From: Limnephilus marmoratus
Taxonomy: Eukaryota > Arthropoda > Insecta > Trichoptera > Limnephilidae
DNA: 64,000 bases
Direction: 5' to 3'
Assembly (NCBI GenBank): GCA_917880885.1
Contig: OU862917.1
Coordinates: forward strand, 25,966,104-26,030,103
The notes below the pieces were generated by a model, which saw nothing but the letters and a program-made list of their open reading frames with translations, had not been told where the DNA came from and made no database searches. The translations under genes were made by a program, and so were the position numbers. Positions 21,825 to 33,856 of the stretch are shown in pieces. Positions within the stretch are counted from its first letter, which is position 1; each line of letters opens with the position of its first letter.

Positions 21825-22268
21825 TAAAGCGTAGGTTACCCGTTCAATATTATTTGTCGATAGTTATCCATCGACATACTCGTTCAATATTTATTGTGAT
21901 TCGTCAATATTTATCAAAAATAGTGATATTTTAGTGACGTGTAAGCTAGCGTACTGACGGATCACAACATGGATGACAGGTTTTCTAGATTCAAATATCG
22001 ATTGATTCGAATTCCGAATTCCGGATCGTGATAATATGTGTTGTGATAATAATATAATAAAGTTTTTATTCATTTAACATGATAAATATTGAACGAGTAG
22101 CCTACGCCTCAATATTTATCACGATCCGTGGGTTTGCGACACGTAATTTAAGAATCTAGAAATCTGTGATCCATCAATAATAGGCTAACCTACACGTTCA
22201 ATAAATATCGCGATATTTGATAAATATTGACGGACCATAAAAAATATTGAATGTGTAGGTTTCGCATA
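21825..22268. mobile_element. Inverted-repeat element with repeated GTTCAATATT words, family M
   Basis: The left half contains CGTTCAATATTTATTGTGA and CGTCAATATTTATCAAAAAT; the right half contains their inverted copies (TTTGATAAATATTGACGG, AATATTGAATGTGTAGG). Several ~20-bp GTAGGTTA...GTTCAATATT units lie in both orientations at the ends. The plan is like the foldback elements at 23601 and 41618, but the sequence is different. Confidence 0.5.
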
Positions 22269-22417
22269 CGGCTGTTGAAGTTTATTTCTTTAGCAAACAT
22301 AAATAAAATCTATTGATAATATTTTTAACAACAATAACTTATTTGCAAACGTGACTGATTTTATTGAATAAACAATGTCAACAATGTTATCAAATTAGTT
22401 GAATACTCAGCCTAAAT

Positions 22418-22870
22418 GCTAACAATGTTAGCAATGTTAGGGGCACCATTACTAAGAAACAAATATCTGAAATACAAGTAATCAAAAATAGAGCCATAAG
22501 AAATATATACCATCTACCATGGGATACGCATGTCAAAGACATATACTCACTGACACAAATTCTTCCCTTTACCATTCTGCCAAAATATAGCATCACCACT
22601 GCCATCCTACAAATAATTCAACAGTCGTCACACACCAACACCAAACCAGCCTTTAATTCCGATATACACCAGCACAAAACACGATCACAAAATCAAATAC
22701 ACCTATCGTCATCTACACACACAACTAAATTTGGAATTAACTCATTACAATACATCGCACATACGCAATACAACGCATTACCTAATGTCCTAAAACTACC
22801 AGAATCAAACAAAAAAATATTGGCAAAGGCTCTAAAAGGATATTTTCTAAGCAACTTTATTAACCAGTGA
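22418..22870 (+). pseudogene. LINE ORF2 C-terminal end, 5'-truncated (family J2)
   Basis: About 150 codons are open without an ATG, from ...GTITKKQISEIQVIKNRAIR through NIYHLPWDTHVK, HTTKFGINSLQYI and YNALPNVLK to a stop at 22868-22870. This is the usual C-terminal zinc-free domain after RT in jockey-like LINEs (tRAIR, FGxxSLQY, NxLP). It is followed by a 3' UTR and tail. Only the last third of ORF2 is left, but its frame is undamaged. Confidence 0.75.
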
Positions 22871-23125
22871 CGAAGTTATCTGTCTTCCTTTGTAACTTTT
22901 ATAAATTCTTCAATTACCTGTATCAAGTGTGTCTAGTCCATTTAAAAATCTATGTATTGTTCATTGATTTCCGTGTTCTTATGTAAAAATAATTTTCCTT
23001 TAGATGTATAATGTTGTCCTTACCGAAATGAGTTTTATTAAACTCATTGGGAGTAATGTATTATAAATTTTATGTAATAATTTTGTAATATATTATCTCT
23101 AATAAATAAATAAAATAAATAAAAC
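22871..23125 (+). mobile_element. 3' UTR and (AAATA)n tail of LINE J2
   Basis: Contains a tight hairpin AATGAGTTT-TATT-AAACTCATT (about 23028-23049) and ends in AAATAAATAAAATAAATAAA. The last ~115 bp recur in reverse at 43021-43135. Confidence 0.7.
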
Positions 23126-23600
23126 GGGGTCTGTTATCCCTAGAGCAAAGTTCTTCGGAAAATAGAGCGATTACCGATTATAATGAATACACAAATGTTT
23201 TAGTGTACCTATTCTGTACGGAAACTGGTTGTGTATGAATTATTGATATTCGCTTGATCAATAATCAATATTGGTACAGTGTCACGAGATGGTTATAGAA
23301 AATCCATATTATTATATAAGACATGGTAGACCACACGTAATATAATTAAAATACATTTTGCGGTGCAAAAACACTGGCACGATTATCAGTCAAGATATGT
23401 GTAAGAAATAACGTTAGCACAATGATTAAATACCGAAAAGTTGAATGCCAAGTTTTAGAATCAATAAAGAGAAAAAACCGGATAAAACCAGAGAAAAGTA
23501 CAATATGTTTGTAGTTTTTAGACAGAAATCTCCCTACCTAACACTAATTGTTTGCGGATTCAAAAGAACGCTTAGAATGAAGTTTTGTGGCTTCCACACG

Positions 23601-24030
23601 GAGGCGTCTACTAATATCTACAGGAATTCCAAAAACTGAAAAAATCGAACTAATATCTATGGGAATCAAAGTGTTGACGAATATCTACAGCTCAAACTGT
23701 TGATTAATATCTATGAGAACCAAAGTGTTGACGAATATCTACAGTACTGTCAGAGGTTGGATTTGCAATTATGTATAGCATATTGGAATAACGTAATATT
23801 GCGTATGCAGTTTAAAAAACTTAATTTATGTAAGTATGTATGTAAAAATCCCTAATATCGAACTATTGGACACATTTAGCTGATTAGTCCAACCTACGCT
23901 CTGTAGATATTAGTTCAACCTACGCTCTGTAGATATTAGTCAACACTTTGAAGTTCGTAGATATGAGTTCAACATATGAGCTGTAGATATTCGTCAAACG
24001 TACAGGCTGTAGATATTAGTATCTGGAGTC
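23601..24030. mobile_element. Foldback-type element with reiterated ends, copy 1 (TSD TTCCACACG)
   Basis: Left end GAGGCGTCTACTAATATCTA, right end inverse GACTCCAGATACTAATATCT. Each arm is built of repeated words (ACTAATATCTAYAG / CTGTAGATATTAGT) spaced ~25-40 bp. TTCCACACG stands directly at both flanks (23592-23600, 24031-24039). A 9-10 bp duplication and reiterated arms are typical of foldback and Mutator-like elements. A second copy is at 41618-42021. No coding capacity. Confidence 0.82.
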
Positions 24031-24284
24031 TTCCACACGCCAAATAATGAAAATAGTTGAACCCATTACGAACGATTTTTTGGGAAAAACTCGTTTCAAG
24101 TAGGTAGGTGTCAAAATATTTAACATGGCAGCCTATATTATATGGGACACGTTGAAATATTTAGCAGGAATAAGGTAATAATTCCAATGCAATCGTAGCG
24201 TGCGTAGATATGTGTTTGCCTTAATCGCAAAACCCCCTAAAACGACTTTTAATGTTTTTGAGTAAACAAAGAAAATGAAGATTT

Positions 24285-24608
24285 GTCCAGATCTTGGCGG
24301 CGGACAGCGATCTAACCTGCCACCAACTGAGTGGCAGGTTAGATCGAGAGAGACTGGTGGAGGGAGATCTGTTGACCTCTCCAGCGAGACTGTTAGAACA
24401 TCGCCATATACTGCAGTGGGAGAGATGGATTCATACCCACTCCTGGACCCACTGACCCCCAGATTCCTACCCACCCCTCATACCTTTTTCCTTCCCAGAA
24501 CTTCTTCTCCTTCCTTTCCTAAAAAGACCCCTACAGCATCCCCAAAGATGAAAAAGGACCCGAGGGGAATAATTTTCCTCGGGGCCTCGCTTCTTTTGTG
24601 GAGCTAAA
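24285..24608 (+). mobile_element. SINE family S2, copy e
   Basis: Contains the long middle block (CATCGCCATATACTGCAGTG), then CCTTCCCAGAACTTCTTCTCC and the terminal hairpin in the form GGACCCGAGG / CCTCGGGGCC, where a changed pair is matched on the other side. A short palindrome (GGTGGCAGGTTAG... region 24305-24345) sits in the head. Confidence 0.72.
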
Positions 24609-25140
24609 AACCCAAAAAGTTAGAAAAAAGTTCTGGCAGCCGTGTTGGATTTTGGATCATGTGATCATCTGAGCTGATTTCATTTAAATACCTACTCTAA
24701 CGTTTTAGGTTATTTTGCAAATAACCCTAATTTTTAAGATGCAATAAATACTACAACGTGAATGTATGTATATAACTTTTGCAAGAAAAATTAATTCTCC
24801 ATATAGCCGACACAAAAAAAACAGAACTGCACATTTAACTCCATTTAGCAGGAAAATCGATTTAGGGTCGAAAATCGATATTTGCAATTAAGCGCTTAAA
24901 TAAGACAACGGTACCATATTATAATGAATAAATAACCACGCTCATTGGTCTTTTGTACGAGTCGAACATATTACCAAGAAATGGAAGATTTAAATTTTTT
25001 AATACTATGATCGGAATCTTTCGTCAGGGTTTTAGTAGAAAAATAATATATTGTTACGTATGATTTGCAAAGGGGTGTCTTATTAGAAGAGCAAATATAT
25101 ATATTTTTAATTGCATTATTTTTATTTTTTTTATAGTGAT
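24609..25140. other. Unassigned AT-rich interval
   Basis: No gene or repeat end recognised. Confidence 0.2.
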
Positions 25141-25530
25141 ACCTCACAAGAGTCTCAGCTGCTCCCGTCTGGAGCCAGTGAGACTATGGCATCCCCAATT
25201 GGGGTATGTTGTGAGGCTGAAGGTAGTGGGGAGGGGAAGGAGATAGAGAAGAGGAAGGTGGGGAAGTACCTGGCTATTCTGGTCACCAAACACGGCTAAT
25301 GCCATTTCAAGGAACGTTTCAATTCTGAATGGTGGTCTTACACCAGGGCGATACTGAGAGTATCTTCCACTCTGGAATGTGCCGCAAATATACTATATAT
25401 ATTTTTTAAATGAATAAATCGTGAAATAACACAAATTAATCAAATAAAATTTATTTGCCACGCCGGGATTCGATCCCGCGACCTTCCGAATGCTAGTCAA
25501 GAGCCTTTGTCACATCTACGCCGGCCGGCA
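25141..25530 (-). mobile_element. tRNA-derived SINE, family S1, copy b
   Basis: Read on the minus strand: a tRNA-like head (GGCGTAGATGTGACAAAGG as A-box region; GGGATCGAATCCC as B-box), an AT-rich linker, the S1 body (GCGGCACATTCCAGAGTGG) and a longer 3' part ending in CAGACGGGAGCAGCTGAGAC. It is the most complete S1 copy and extends ~130 bp beyond copy a. Confidence 0.75.
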
Positions 25531-26231
25531 TAGATGTGACAAAATTTTTTTAAAATACATTCCATCGGTAATAATCTCTCATTTCGCTTTCCCCATTTCA
25601 TATTTACGTATTTTTTCCTTGGATTATAGGGACCCGAATTTAAGTTCATTTTCACTGATGTAAAAATGTCATACGAAATAAATACCGTTAGAGATTAGAA
25701 TCACCTTTTTCTGTACAGACATATTACGGATCTCCCGAAGGTATTTATAGGGCATATCTATGAACACAAAGGCGAATTAATTGATAGGAATTATCTCGCA
25801 TTCCACCGATAAAACGCAGATTATATTAAACAAACATACACGGGCACTTGATTAACACATTATCTCAACAATAACTAACTGAAGGTCGCTAGATAGGCGA
25901 TGTAGATATAGGTATCTCGGGTCAAGCCGGGTAAAAAATAGTAAAAATATACAAAGCATATACTATCATATTTTTCTATGCCGGTTCAAAGTCTACGTGA
26001 TAAAAAAAGGCTAAGGTGTAATAAATAAATTGAAGAACTGTATTACGCAATCGGAAGATATCTAGAATTCATTACAAGTAATCTTGTTTACCGATAGTAA
26101 ATATTTCAGATAGCAAGAATTACATAAACAAATAAAACAGAAAAAAAGGAATTATCTTTAAAGGATTACATTCTTTAAACACCACGTTGCAAGTATGATA
26201 ATACGGATATTGGTGTTGTTTTTATGATGTA
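25531..26231. other. Unassigned interval
   Basis: No gene recognised. Confidence 0.2.
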
Positions 26232-26870
26232 AAGCACGGACATATGAATATATCTGGACCTGCCCTAAGTGATAAAAACGTATTATTTCCCCCTCCACAT
26301 GGCGCCGGCTGTAGCTCCTCCTTGGAACCGGCTCGCTCCATGGGGAGGGGATATAGCCTCGCTTGAATCTAAAATGTGTGACGTCATCATTCTTGCCGTG
26401 AACAGCGAGAAGCTGACATCCATACATTTAACGAAATAACGGCAGCTTGTGCTATACAATATATCTACGTATCAATGTGTACATAGCTAATGTGGGCGGT
26501 ACTCCAATGTGCTCGTCGCTGGTTACAGGGGTAAGTAAATTATGAAACATTTGTAAAAGTGTTTTAACTAAACACGGTAACAAAATATTGATATGTGTAT
26601 TGGCGCGAGTCTTTTTGGGGCGAGCATTTGGCCTTAGCAAATATGTTTTGAACGTGGCAAGCAATTCGCGCTCCCATGTAAAAAGGTCTATTCATTCAAA
26701 GCAGATTTTGCTTTTAAGAACTAAATGGTGATATTGTAATGCGAGATGCCTATATACTGTCAGATTGATTGTTCAACGAATGACAGTCATCTTTCCCCTC
26801 TTCGCTCTTCATAGTTTGGTTTTACCCCTCATCTGTAATTGCTTGTCTATCCATTTGGATGTCTATGATG
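26232..26870. repeat. Dispersed ~640-bp repeat, family E, copy 1
   Basis: From CACGGACATATGAATATATC to TGGATGTCTATGA this matches 33857-34490 almost base for base (about nine in ten by eye). It contains ATGTGTGACGTCATCATTC and CAAGCAATTCGCGCTCCC. The two edges, GGACATATGAATATATC and the inverse AGACATCCAAATGGAT, may be a decayed inverted repeat. The class is unknown. Confidence 0.65.
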
Positions 26871-27192
26871 TAAAGGGGTTTTAGGTGAACATGTAAGGAT
26901 TGCATTGAGGTATAAGTAACTATGAACATATTTAAAAAATAAGACACACGCACACGCGAATAAATAAAGTTCTGTATAAAATAAAGACCTAGAACATGTG
27001 AAAACATCTAGCTCTAAAAGAGGTGAGTTGGCAACACTGATGTTGTTCGAGTTGAAGTAAGTTCGGCGGTTCCATCTTGTAAGGCTGGTTGAGCACATAG
27101 CACTCTTTTTAGGGTGAACTGCCTTAAAAAAAGGCTGGTCGAGTGGAGGTGATATTGGAGATGTCCGAAGAGCTGTGGCCTGTCGACCCCTG

Positions 27193-27447
27193 CCTTAAAC
27201 GTCCACTACACTACTCGCTTCGACCCTTCGACGAAGTCCTCGACGAAGTTAGCCAAAGTTCGAAGTGCGTCTCTACACTACTCGCTTCGAACTTCAAAGC
27301 ACTTTGAGTCCTTTGACTCGGGCGCAAACACCGACAATTATCGGAAGTCAGGCGAGGTGAAGCGAAGTTGCACGAAGCGAAGTGAAGTTCGTGTCTACGC
27401 TATCGTATTCGATCAACTTCGCGAGTAATGTAGTGGAGCTTTTTAGC
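27193..27447. mobile_element. Inverted-repeat MITE, family J
   Basis: The left end AAACGTCCACTACACTACTC and the right end, inverted, AAAAGCTCCACTACATTACT match. The interior is rich in CTTCG/CGAAG words in both orientations (TCGACGAAGT, AGCGAAGTTG), so the RNA could fold extensively. No clean target duplication found. Confidence 0.55.
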
Positions 27448-28128
27448 CATGAGCGAATATTGCATGTCATTTTAAAATTATATAAACATAAACACATTTG
27501 ATATATCAGTCTATTTATGTATAACTAAAGGAAAAAATAAAAAAAATACTATTTAAATGTGCCGACAAAGTAATAATATTTTGAGGACTTCAGGTTATAA
27601 ACTTTGAAAGAAAAAATAGGTTTGGTATCTTTCTGCATATAATTAAATATATATATATAATTAAATATATATATCCTAAAATATATAATGCTCTGAGTAC
27701 TGACATAAAGTCAAGTAATTCTAATTCTCTTTTTATAACACGTGTACAACATTGGATTTTTGAAAGGGGACGAACGCACTTTAAAGAATTCATGAGTTCT
27801 AACACTACATTTTAATTATTAATTTTTGCATTTCAAAATTTTAATTTCCATTTGTATTTCTATTTTACTTTAAAATGTTGTTATTTTTTTCTCTTAGTTT
27901 TTCACTAAATTTATATATGTTTTTAATTTTGATTTATATAATTATATGTTTTAATTTATACAGAACACTTGAGTTCTTAACATTTCATTTTCATTATTAA
28001 TTTTTGTATTTCAAAATTTGAATTTGAATTTTCATTTTTACTTTTCTTTAAAATATGGTCTTTTTTTTTCTCTTTAGTTTTAAGTATTTCTTAATATTTT
28101 TTGAAATGTTAAAATATTAAATGTACGA

Positions 28129-28161
28129 CTACCACAACACGGGCGTAGCCTAGTGTGGTAG
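28129..28161 (+). other. LINE 3' UTR hairpin 3
   Basis: Stem CTACCAC / GTGGTAG, 19-nt loop AACACGGGCGTAGCCTAGT. Within the loop GGG can pair with CCT (one G-U). It lies 42 nt before the poly(A) tract. The loop plan matches the hairpins at 1148, 46197, 54615 and 55079, though the stems share nothing. Confidence 0.6.
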
Positions 28162-28203
28162 CCAAAAAAAAACCAAATATCTGTTACTAATAAAAAATAT
28201 ATG

Positions 28204-28269
<66 letters not shown>
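28204..28269 (+). repeat. Poly(A) tract, 66 bp
   Basis: An uninterrupted run of A. In context it is best read as a retrotransposon tail; its length may not be exact because such tracts are hard to sequence. Confidence 0.8.
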
Positions 28270-28271
<2 letters not shown>

Positions 28272-29754
28272 ACTTTTTATCATTTATATACGTCATGTTG
28301 TATTAAAATGATATTTTGTATGTCTGTGCCATAGTTTCACCGGCTCCGGGCAGCCGAGACTCGTCGACGTGTGCGGTCTTACATTAAAAATGAAGATCAC
28401 AATATCTTGGTAAAACACATTCATCATCACAACTTTTAGATAATAATACATTTTAAAGATTAAAATGTTTATAATATAAATTCTACCGAATCGAGCACAT
28501 TTAGAAATATGAAATTTCCAGGCATATTATCTTTAACGTCTATAGTTCAAAAGTCCAATCCTAAGAAACGTTAGAGCAAAAATACTACGAATTACTAAGG
28601 TTGATTTGTCGTGTATTTTTAGCAATGATGCCATATCACGTAAGATTAGATAAAAATTGAGGAGGCATTTCTACAAACACATTGACGTTGTTCTCATTGT
28701 ACACCACTAAACTTGTTGACTGACTTAGCACAAAAATAATGATGATCATTATTGATTAGCATGTCGATTAACGAATCAAACAAAATTTTGCGTTCTCAGC
28801 GACCTTAGCCAGAATGCATAAATCAGAAGGAATAGACTGAGAGAATACAAGCAGGGGATGCAAAAAAACGCAATACCTTTGCACGATGATGTCGTCTTAC
28901 ATCCAACTTGCCGTTTGAAGTCCCGAAAGTCCTTCAGGATGGAAGGAGAGGATTACCTTTTACCCGAGAAGACGATCGGCCAACGTGGGAAATGCCCATC
29001 TCGTATAGTTCCCACTGAGAGGCAGTTTGGGTTCTCAGTGCCTCGTATACTCTGGTCCGCTATCAATAGGATAAGGTGCTCCACTTGATACATATAAGGG
29101 GTTGGGTTGAGAAGAGTTGAACCAAAATTCGACTCAACAGTTGATCAATAGGATTGGGAACAACGGTCGTTAGTTTACATATCTACCTATGATCAGATCT
29201 AGCCGCTGAGATCCGCGTTGCAACCTCTTCTTCCGGTTGAATGTGTATTTTATAAGAGATAACAACATATGATACTAACATGCCTCCAATAATAATCCTA
29301 AAACTGGCCGAAAAAAAGACAAGGTAATAATTAATCGTAATTTAATTATGAATACCACGACAAAATGCATTTTTGACTGGTATTTTACCTATGTGAATTT
29401 TTAATATTCGACTCTCCCTGATATAGGTCCCGGTAAATTATTTCACTCATCACGCAAACGCCAAACATGCACGGCAAAGCTAAATATAAGGTTTCATGCA
29501 GGAGGAAAAAATGTTATATGTATTGTTTACCCTTCAACTGAGCATACAATGTAGGAATTTTGAATGTATTTCATCAATGAACACGGTGGTAACATTTTCT
29601 TAAAAACATCACTGGGTAGCTGCTGCCAACAGTTAAATTGTTAAGTTCGTATTTATTCTAATGTTTGATAATATATTATGACATTAAAAATAAATCCAAT
29701 AATTAAGTATTTATGGTAAAATTGATGTACACAGATCAGAGGACACCCAGACCT
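28270..29754. other. Unassigned interval
   Basis: A plus-strand 76-codon frame at 28858-29088 (...GKCPSRIVPTERQFGFSVP...) stands in slightly GC-richer DNA; I do not recognise it and would not call a gene. The rest is AT-rich without visible element ends. Confidence 0.25.
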
Positions 29755-29960
29755 TTTGTAAACTCATCCAGAGTGGAAGATACTCTTGAGAATCGCTCTC
29801 GCGATAAACCACAATTCAGAGTCGAAACGTTGCTTGAAGTGGTTCTAGTTATGTTTAATGACAAGATCTGAATAGCCAGATACACCCAAACTTCCTCAGC
29901 GTTTTCAGCTAACTTAACCCAAATGGGAATGCCAGTTCTACTGAAAAGAAATAAATATAC
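29755..29960 (+). mobile_element. tRNA-derived SINE, family S1, copy c (headless)
   Basis: CAGAGTGGAAGATACTCT, CACAATTCAGAGTCGAAACG and TTGCTTGAAGTGGTTCTAGT follow the S1 body order, but the tRNA-like head is missing. Diverged. Confidence 0.55.
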
Positions 29961-29961
29961 C

Positions 29962-30130
29962 ACACTAGCTGGTTCCCGGCATGCGATGCAGTGCCATTCC
30001 TAGAAATAAATTATTTCTCCCTTTATGTCCATTCTCATGCGTCCCCTTTCCCTACTACATTCCCCCTCTCTTGTCACCCTTCCCGCGAACCCCACCTCCT
30101 TCGTTATCTTCCCCCTCCTGCCTTCCCTCT
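29962..30130 (-). repeat. Dispersed repeat with GTTCCCGGCATGCG end (inverse copy)
   Basis: CTAGCTGGTTCCCGGCATGC, then TTATTTCTCCCTTTATGTCC and a C/T-rich block, match the inverted end of the repeat at 30685-31225. The two therefore form a large interrupted inverted pair ~1 kb apart. Confidence 0.5.
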
Positions 30131-30526
30131 CTGCCGCTAAAATATATGAAATACACACATTTTCAAACCATTCGTGCGCCACCTTTAGTAATTTTTTTTA
30201 AAACAAATTTCATAACGCCGGAGTGTACCATTATATATAGAAACACTCTTCTGCTAAAATGCAATGTTCTCTGTAAAAAAAATGAGTCAATCCTTCAATT
30301 ACTTTCTGAGATTTGCAAACGCAAACATACGTAACCTAAATTTTTATATATACGAGTATGTATAGTTTAGATTATTAGTAGATATTCACGTAAATCGTAC
30401 AATGCTAGCTAGTCCTTAGACCTTTAGACAATCCAATAAAAAAATATATTACGTCTGAAATCCAAAATTCATTAATCGCAACCCGGGCATTCATTGACAT
30501 TTAATACAGGTACAAATAATGCCAGT

Positions 30527-30681
30527 ATGTAATCCGCCTCCCTAGACGATATCTGTTCTGGAAGCTGATATTCGTTCTGGAGGGTCTTGACAAACTTGAC
30601 CCATGAACCCGGGCACGCTAAGTCACCAAACGTAGCGAACCACTTGGGATGACCTATGGCAGAGGTGTTGGTTATCCAAGT
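30527..30681 (-). mobile_element. SINE family S2, copy g (fragment)
   Basis: ACCCATGAACCCGGGCACGC through CCAAACGTAGCGAACCACTT to GAGGTGTTGGTTATCC matches the S2 head in the minus orientation, with no 3' hairpin or tail. Confidence 0.65.
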
Positions 30682-30684
30682 TGT

Positions 30685-31225
30685 TTTAAAAGCTTTACAA
30701 TCGGGTTTAAAAATGAATCGCCGAAATGTATGTACGCGCATAACTTCCGAACGACAGCACCAAATTGGATTTTTTTGTGTTCGTTATTGTCAGGACAAGG
30801 TTTGCATAAAACTACTAGTGAGCTCTAGCATTATGAAATTTGTATAAAAAAATTGCAATATGTGGCAGGCGAGCTGTTTGAAAACTGAATGTACCGGCAC
30901 TGAATGTATGGAATGCGGGAGGGTGGAGGGGAACTCGGGTAGGGGGTTCGTGGGAGGTGGGAGGGGACCCCAGGAGGTGGGAGGGGAACCTGGGAGGGGG
31001 AGGGGGAACTCGGGAGGGGGGTTCACGGGACGGGGGAAGGGGGGAGTAGAGTGGGGAGAGGGAAGGTGGAGGAGGCGGAGTGGAAACGCGAGAGGGGAAT
31101 TGGACGCGGGAGAGGAAGAGGACGCAGAAGGGGAACGGGACGAATGGGAAAGGACACACAGGGAGAAACAATTTCTTTATTAAATGGCATAGCAACGCAT
31201 GCCGGGAACTAGCTAGTAATATAAT
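30685..31225 (+). repeat. Dispersed repeat with G-rich minisatellite and GGCATGCCGGGAAC-type end
   Basis: The first 200 bp (GTATGTACGCGCATAACTTC...) resemble the widespread arthropod repeat also represented at 34555-34905. From 30905 to 31100 it becomes a G-rich array (GGGAGGTGGGAGGGGA-type units), with many runs of three or more G, and ends in GCATGCCGGGAACTAGCTAG. Long Pro/Gly-rich frames on both strands follow from this composition. Confidence 0.5.
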
Positions 31226-31522
31226 GTGTGGAAGAAAATGTTATACAATATAAAAATAACGTGAATTTAAACAACTATAATTTATTGGACTACGTAGATT
31301 CTAGGTCCTAGATAGTGATACCTGTAATACTGTAGGTAGACACATAAATGACATCACAACACAGATACCATTTCGTAATTGTCATAAAGACTTATCTAAA
31401 TTATCTCTGCAGCGTGCCATTCCACATGATACTTTATTTTTATGGCAGGAAGGAAAACATTTTTAATAGATAACGTATGATAGCAAAAAATGTAATGTTT
31501 GAAATGTTTCAATCAGTATTTT
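31226..31522. other. Unassigned interval
   Basis: Nothing recognised. Confidence 0.2.
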
Positions 31523-31893
31523 GGGAGGCGGGTAGGTACAGGAATCGCGCTCCGGGAAATAATAATTGGATAACCAATACCAGCCCGGGTGCCCGGGTCC
31601 AGGTCTTGGCGGCGGACGCATCTGCGGGATTGGAACAGTCCGGTTGAGGAGACCCCTTGACCTCCACACCCGGACTCTCGACCCATCGCCTTGCACCGAA
31701 GTGAGAGGGATGGATTCAAACGTCCGTCAATCCTGAACACACTGATTCCCAGATTTCTGCCCACCCCGCATCCCTTTTTCCTTCCCAGAACCTTCTCTCC
31801 TTTATTCCCTTAAAAGACCCTACACATAACATCCCCAAAGATGACATAGGCCCTGAATGAAATCATATTCCTCAGGGTCTCCTGCGTAAAAAA
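31523..31893 (+). mobile_element. SINE family S2, copy f
   Basis: Head GGGAGGCGGGTAGG, middle CCATCGCCTTGCACCG and CGTCCGTCAATCCTGAACAC, then CCTTCCCAGAACC and a decayed terminal hairpin (GGCCCTGAATG / CCTCAGGGTC). The head has been rearranged near 31560-31620. Confidence 0.7.
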
Positions 31894-33856
31894 GTACCGC
31901 TTCTGAGAACAGCACTTTAATTTTTTTTTTAAAGTTCTTAGTTTGCATTTTTTTAAATCATTAATTAATTACCTCGAAAAAACTGAAACAACTGCAAATT
32001 GTTGCTTTATAAAATTAAACTTTATTTATATTTCGCTGAAAGTTTCTTTTCCGGAGTCGAGAAATAAATTTGAAACATGCTATATGCAAGCAATGCACCA
32101 GTATACAATACGAGTACTTTGATCAACTCAACTCTGTTTGCGATAACGAAACTTTTTGTTACGGTTGCATATTCGAAAAATAAATCTATAAAATTGTTGG
32201 TCGGATGGAATAAATTGGCAATAAGCCGGCCTTTTTACTATCTTCAATATGTATATTTTAAATATTGATTAAATACACTTATTTTCCGGCATTATTTAAT
32301 AAGGCGGGCCTCAATGTGGGCAAAACGGTCACCAAAGAAAACTTTAAATGTCATATTGTGTTGTTATTTGTATTTTTATCATAAACTGCTCGTGTTTTAA
32401 AGCGCTTGCTTTCAACACAGGATTTTCTGAGACAGGCATAGATAGGACATCACAAATTGAAAGTCTAGAATTAATAAAAATAAAAAAGGTGGTGCTATTT
32501 CCATTGGGTGACCGTGTATTACATAGATACATCCAAGCATGCAATGCGCTTGTCCATTAGCGGGAGTATAATATCCCAACAGACGCATAAATCAAATATA
32601 TAATTTGACCCTTACGCGATGCACCTGGAATAAGCAGTAAGCACCCCACAGCTGAATTTGCAGCGAGACCATCTGTCGCGGGGGTGAGACTCGTAGCCGT
32701 GGGGTAAAAATTGACCCCCACTACTTAAGAACAGGGGTTAATAACAAATTTGAAAAACAAATAAAAGCAACTAAAATTTAAAAAAATATATAAAGGAAGT
32801 TAAGGGATGCAATTGACTTCTTTAACCAGTGATTCTGTAACCTAACATTATTTGGAGTAAAAGGGTATGCGAAATTTTGATCTCCGGTGAATATTTTGAT
32901 TTTTTTTTTTCTTCAAAACCAAACAAAAAAATTTCTTCCAAATGTCATCACTGGCCACTCAGCCGAACCAAACAAACCCTCACCCTGATCCTAATTGTCC
33001 AATACCTACTGATATTTATGTTTTATAAGTCGAAAAAAAATTTATAATGTTACCGGAGACCAACATTTCATTTACATTTTTTACTCCAAAATCTCTTTTA
33101 TACTCCGTCAGGAATCACAGGTAAATAAGTCAAATACGTTACTTAACACCTTGTGTATATTTGCACTTCTTTGTCAGAATTTTTTAAGGAAAATGCCACT
33201 ATTTTCAGGTTGCAACTTTATTAACATTAGGAGTTATGAAAAGTTAGTTTAGGGAATCATGTGAGAAAAAACATGTTTTAATTTCACAAAGCAAAATAAT
33301 ACACTAAAAAAGTACCATCTCGGCTACTATCAAGGCAACCTTCGCCCTGCAATCTGCAGTTCCGATAAACGCAGTTCAGCGGAATTGAACTCGTATCACT
33401 CACCCAGGGACTCAGGTTCCAAAACTAATTCGGAAATACAGGAAGACGCCGTACTTGTGTTAAAATTAAGTGGGATAAATCCAACGCATTTCGCGTGAAA
33501 ATTATTCCAAACCGTGGGAACATAGTCGGCGACAAATTGTGAAGAATTCTCGTGATTTAGTAGTGAATCTTGTTCGATATTATACATTATTCATGATTCT
33601 TGAAACTCGTATTCGAAAATGCCTACCCATATATGTAAATACACATGTGCATTGATCCGAATAAGCGTGTTATTTCCATCGGAATTTTTCCAAATAAGTC
33701 GTACTGTATATACATAACCTACACACAGGGAAATGGAATAGGGCGATAATAACAAAAATACCTAAATAACAATTACCCAAGGCATCTTTAATAAATTTAT
33801 TTATGAGCGTCTGTGGCGGGCGTTGATTTTTATACAAATATACAGTTCAGAGTGAC
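31894..33856. other. Unassigned interval
   Basis: No gene supported; small frames on opposite strands at 32344-32560 shadow each other. A GC-richer segment at 32640-32710 (CATCTGTCGCGGGGGTGAG) stands out but is unassigned. Confidence 0.2.

Larger units (their letters stand above)
27670..28269 (+). mobile_element. LINE 3' end with 66-bp poly(A) tract
   Basis: A frame ending SSNSNSLFITRVQHWIFERG...MSSNTTF* (about 27695-27812) looks like the last residues of a LINE ORF2. The 3' UTR holds two copies of a ~105-bp T-rich stretch (27790 and 27972; TTATTAATTTTTG, TTTCAAAATTTGAATTT), then the hairpin at 28129-28161, then an uninterrupted A-run at 28204-28269. The ORF assignment is weak; the UTR-hairpin-poly(A) order is clear. 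Confidence 0.5.

Noticed and set aside
23601..24030. CRISPR-like spaced repeats
   Set aside because: Units occur in both orientations with irregular spacing inside a transposon with target duplications, in a eukaryotic genome.
28080..28283. Minus-strand frame with 22 Phe in a row
   Set aside because: It is the complement of the poly(A) tract.
30790..31195. Overlapping Pro-rich (minus) and Gly-rich (plus) frames of 78-126 codons
   Set aside because: Both come from the G-rich minisatellite; no motif, no start context, and both strands are open for the same reason.
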